A stretch of DNA of 40,648 nt from JACVRX01 sp035697245. Its GTDB lineage: Bacteria; Actinomycetota; Actinomycetes; Jiangellales; Jiangellaceae. Position 1 is the first letter of the stretch; each line of letters starts with the position of its first letter. The notes under the pieces were generated by a model. The model was given only the letters and a program-made list of their open reading frames with translations. It did not search any database and was not told the DNA's origin. This document shows, one piece after another, positions 38,214-40,648 of this stretch. The stretch lies in assembly GCA_035697245.1 (NCBI GenBank), contig DASSDH010000194.1:1-40648 (forward strand), read 5' to 3'. The translations under genes and the position numbers were made by a program.

Positions 38214-39523
38214 TGCAAGGGCGGTGAGGCATACAGGTCGGGGTCGTCGTCGGCAAAGGTGCGAACCGGACCTGGACCCGTGTCTGCGGCTTCGAACCGG
38301 ACGGTAACCCGCCCGCGCCCACGTCCCCACACCCAGCCGGGTCCGTGCTCGGCGTGCACGACATCCATTCCCGGCACCCATCGACGGGTCTGGGCGACCT
38401 GGTCAGCGGCATCCGGCCGTTCCGGTGCAGGCAGTGCCTCACTGGTGGCGAACAGATCCCGCTGCACCCAGTCGGCCAATCCCGACACGCCCACTCCGAG
38501 CAGCCGGATGCCGCCGGTGGTATCGACTTCCCGCAGCAAACGGGCGGCCATCCGCGCCAGGACCTTGGCGTCGTCGGTCGGCGCGGCCAGCGTTGCCGAT
38601 CTCGACAGCGTGGTGAAGTCGTGCAGCCGGATCTTGAGCGTGATCGTTCGCCCGGACAGACCCGCCCTTTCGAGCCGGTCTGCGACCCGGCCGGACAATC
38701 GGTCGACCAGTGCCGTCAGCAGCGCCGGATCGGCAATGTCCCGGTCGAAGGTGTCCTCGACGCTGACCGACTTGGACTCGCGTTCGGCGGAAACCGGGCG
38801 CGGGTCGTCGGCCCGGGCCAGCCGGTACACGGACACGCCGTGGGCCTCGCCCAGCAAATCGACCAGCTCGCTCCGGGTGATCCGGTCCAGGTCGCCGACG
38901 GTTCGCACGCCCAGCCGGGTCAGCCGGGAGGCCGTGACCGGCCCGACTCCCCACAGCGAGCGAACCGGCAGCGGGCGGAGGACGTCGAGCTCCGCACCGG
39001 GCTCGACGATCACCAGGCCGTCGGGCTTCGCCTGCTCAGAGGCGATCTTGGCGAGCAGCTTCGACGTCGCTGCGCCGACGCTCGCTGTCAAAAGGGTCCG
39101 GTCCAGGAGGTCGTGGCGGAGATCCTCGGCGATGACCCGGACCCCTGCGCTGGACAGATCCCGAGGCGGTCCGGCGGCCAGATCGACGAAGGCCTCGTCG
39201 AGGGACAGTGGCTCGACCAGCGGGGACAGGTCGCGCAACGCGGCCATGACAATCTCGCTGGTGGCCTGGTATGCCCAGAAGCGGCCGGCCAGAAACGCCG
39301 CGTGTGGGCACCGTCGCCGCGCCTCGGCCATCGACATCGCGGACCGCACGCCGTAGGTGCGGGCTTCATACGAGGCCGTCGCCACCACGCCGCGCGGGCC
39401 GAGGCCGCCGACGATGACCGGCCGCCCGCGAAGCGAAGGCTTGTCCCGTTGCTCCACAGCGGCAAAGAAGGCGTCGAGGTCGAGATGGAGCACGCTCGGC
39501 TCCGCCCGTACTGTCCCGCCCAC
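38204..39523 (-). CDS. dinB: DNA polymerase IV (Y family)
   Basis: A 439-residue translesion polymerase. Metal-binding carboxylates lie in HLDLDAFFAAVE (Asp15) and SLDEAFVDL (Asp-Glu pair); FFAAVEQRDKP includes the aromatic steric gate. The thumb/HhH region has LWGVGPVTASRLTRLG, and the little-finger domain includes GRTITLKIRLHDFTTLSRS. Residues after about 365 form an extra tail with a region like a Mfd/CarD-type Tudor fold (WVPGMDVVHAEHGPGWVWGRGRGRVTVRF), seen in some actinobacterial DinB proteins. GTG at 39523 is the likely start. No SOS box was seen upstream, unlike the HEPN gene 10 kb away. Confidence 0.93.
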   Translation of the reverse strand: MGGTVRAEPSVLHLDLDAFFAAVEQRDKPSLRGRPVIVGGLGPRGVVATASYEARTYGVRSAMSMAEARRRCPHAAFLAGRFWAYQATSEIVMAALRDLSPLVEPLSLDEAFVDLAAGPPRDLSSAGVRVIAEDLRHDLLDRTLLTASVGAATSKLLAKIASEQAKPDGLVIVEPGAELDVLRPLPVRSLWGVGPVTASRLTRLGVRTVGDLDRITRSELVDLLGEAHGVSVYRLARADDPRPVSAERESKSVSVEDTFDRDIADPALLTALVDRLSGRVADRLERAGLSGRTITLKIRLHDFTTLSRSATLAAPTDDAKVLARMAARLLREVDTTGGIRLLGVGVSGLADWVQRDLFATSEALPAPERPDAADQVAQTRRWVPGMDVVHAEHGPGWVWGRGRGRVTVRFEAADTGPGPVRTFADDDPDLYASPPLQAR

Positions 39524-39561
39524 TCCGCCATCGTCGCAGGCACGGTATGACGGCAAGGCGG

Positions 39562-40572
39562 CTACGGAACCGGCTTGTGTACCCCGATCCACGCGTCGAC
39601 GGTTTCCCACCACCCGAACAACCACTCGACGATGCCGTCTTCGTCGCGGGGTACTTCGGCCGCAGGTACCCGCCACCAGTGCATCCGAACCTCGGTGTCC
39701 ATCGGCAGCCCGCGCCAGAGATCTCCCACCGTCGCCAGGTGCTCGAGGCCCGTGTGTGCGACGAACACCGTGTCGGCGTCTGTCGCCGCACGCAACGCAG
39801 CTGTGACGCCCCCGGGACGAGGCGGAAGGACGTTCACCATCCGCTCGGCCCGAGAGGCGGCCTTCTGATGGCCGCCGCGGCGCAGCCTGGCGATCGCCCG
39901 GTGGCGCCGGGCAGTAGTGAAGTTGCCACCCTCAGGAAAGATCACCAGCGAGTCGTCGTGGTCGAGGCCGGTGGCCAACTCGGCGATATGGCGCCCGGTC
40001 TCGTCGCCCGCCGCGCCCGGATACGGGGCGATGAAGCGGTTGGGCAGGCGGTTGAGCAGAACGTCGATCGCGGGATCCCACTGGAGCGTGTTCTTGAGGA
40101 CGATCCGCGGCTCGCGGCCGTACCAGTTCATCAACGCGTGGACGACCAGGAACGAGTCGCCGGGACCAGCGTGCCGGGCCATGACGACCAGTGGCCGGTC
40201 GCGGTACTCCGACGGCGGCGGGCCTTCGACCGCGAACCGCACGCCCAGCACGCGTTTGGCTTCCCACTCGAGCACGCGCAGGAACCAGCGCATCAGTGCG
40301 TAGTGCGCCCGCTGGGACCGAGGCGAATGGATCTCGAGCCCTGGTCCGGAGCCGATCCAGAGTCCGAACAAAGCCAGGAGCACGGCGAGCTCCAGGATCG
40401 CGTAGAGCGCGACGAACCAGAGGAACCGCAGTGGCCGCCACCGGCCGGGCAGCCACGGTGACACCGCGGCCGCGCCCAACAGCCACAAGGGCGCGCTCAC
40501 CAGAGCGATCGTGATCAGGACGAACAATGCCGGGGCGATGAGTAGCCGCCTGAGCCAGCGCGGGGGTAGCAC
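39562..40572 (-). CDS. PlsC-like 1-acylglycerol-3-phosphate acyltransferase family membrane protein
   Basis: A 336-residue acyltransferase with two N-terminal membrane helices (about 8-32 and 52-73). The HX4D catalytic motif is ARHAGPGDS, and the acceptor box is FPEGGNFT with preceding NRFIAPYPGAAG. It is longer than the plsC product at 16.4 kb and clearly a different subfamily. The acceptor lipid is unknown. GTG at 40572 lies one base after the TAA of the upstream partial gene, suggesting translational coupling, and no independent ribosome binding site is obvious. The dinB start is 38 nt downstream, so these may share a transcript. Confidence 0.9.
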   Translation of the reverse strand: MLPPRWLRRLLIAPALFVLITIALVSAPLWLLGAAAVSPWLPGRWRPLRFLWFVALYAILELAVLLALFGLWIGSGPGLEIHSPRSQRAHYALMRWFLRVLEWEAKRVLGVRFAVEGPPPSEYRDRPLVVMARHAGPGDSFLVVHALMNWYGREPRIVLKNTLQWDPAIDVLLNRLPNRFIAPYPGAAGDETGRHIAELATGLDHDDSLVIFPEGGNFTTARRHRAIARLRRGGHQKAASRAERMVNVLPPRPGGVTAALRAATDADTVFVAHTGLEHLATVGDLWRGLPMDTEVRMHWWRVPAAEVPRDEDGIVEWLFGWWETVDAWIGVHKPVP

Positions 40573-40573
40573 G

Positions 40574-40648
40574 TTATTGCCTGGCCAGATAGGCCGCGGT
40601 GGATTGCTGTGCCAGCTGGATGCGTTCGGCGACCCGTGCCGTGTCGCG
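40574..40648 (-). CDS. C-terminal end of an unidentified gene (continues beyond window)
   Basis: The last 75 bases read on the minus strand give 24 codons and a TAA with no interruption (ending VAERIQLAQQ then STAAYLARQ). The TAA lies 1 nt before the acyltransferase start, typical of an operon partner. The fragment looks like a C-terminal helix; it is too short to name. Confidence 0.55.
   Translation of the reverse strand, partial: RDTARVAERIQLAQQSTAAYLARQ

Noticed and set aside
39826..39845. Short similarity to the dispersed intergenic repeat (ACGTTCACCATCC)
   Set aside because: Only about 13 bases, within acyltransferase coding sequence, and fits the local codons.
1..40648. CRISPR arrays, prophage genes, insertion sequences, tRNA or rRNA genes
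   Set aside because: No direct-repeat arrays, no transposase, integrase or phage protein, and no tRNA or rRNA signature seen on either strand.

Overview
This is a 40.6 kb, very GC-rich, gene-dense chromosomal segment of an actinomycete (Actinomycetota). Evidence: strong GC3 bias, frequent GTG starts, GTGA stop/start overlaps, a mannosyltransferase like PimB', a class II DAHP synthase, a PASTA Ser/Thr kinase, SAV_6107-type HEPN and PAC2 proteins, and many leaderless promoters (TANNNT about 6 nt before the start codon). From general knowledge, the order trpD, DnaQ/UvrC-like nuclease, NlpC/P60, pimB', SRPBCC, plsC, aroG, pknL, polyprenyl synthase, metF matches the trpD-metF region of Mycobacterium tuberculosis (about Rv2192c-Rv2172c) and similar Streptomyces regions. 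The genus cannot be named. I see no tRNA, rRNA, CRISPR, transposase or prophage gene, and no gene-free stretch over 300 bases.

Layout. 1-5 kb: 3' part of trpD, two small membrane proteins, then a minus-strand block with a lone Lrp/AsnC sensor domain, a rhomboid protease and a DnaQ-GIY-YIG nuclease. 5-12.4 kb: a Cys-rich protein overlapping a NYN-domain protein, a second Cys-rich protein, then an envelope block (c-di-AMP riboswitch, NlpC/P60 hydrolase, HExxH protease, M48 protease, PimB'-like mannosyltransferase), followed by an SRPBCC protein and ROK glucokinase. 13.3-18.3 kb: aldo/keto reductase, EEP phosphatase, membrane protein, esterase, PlsC and a probably PPi-dependent phosphofructokinase. 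18.4-23 kb: class II DAHP synthase, threonine aldolase, TauE/SafE permease and a second, unrelated DAHP synthase. 23-28 kb: PknL-like PASTA kinase, polyprenyl synthase, MetF, SIMPL protein and an internally deleted phytoene-desaturase-like gene.

28.5-40.6 kb is rich in stress and DNA-repair functions: DUF4126 protein, a HEPN protein behind a perfect LexA/SOS box, PAC2 protein, DUF3817, SURF1, YkvA/DUF1232, an unrecognised membrane protein, ATP-dependent DNA ligase, an HtrA protease with its MprAB-like two-component system, DNA polymerase IV and an acyltransferase.

The most informative non-coding signals are the c-di-AMP (ydaO-type) riboswitch, the SOS box and structured leader of the HEPN gene, paired TCTCAG direct repeats with 11-nt periodicity before both mprA-like and htrA-like genes, a 38-bp dispersed intergenic repeat (two copies, 32/38 identical), a 34-bp palindrome next to one copy, and widespread leaderless promoters. 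I did not find a clearly new multi-gene system. The best candidate for something undescribed is the SOS-controlled HEPN gene with its hairpin leader and adjacent PAC2 gene.
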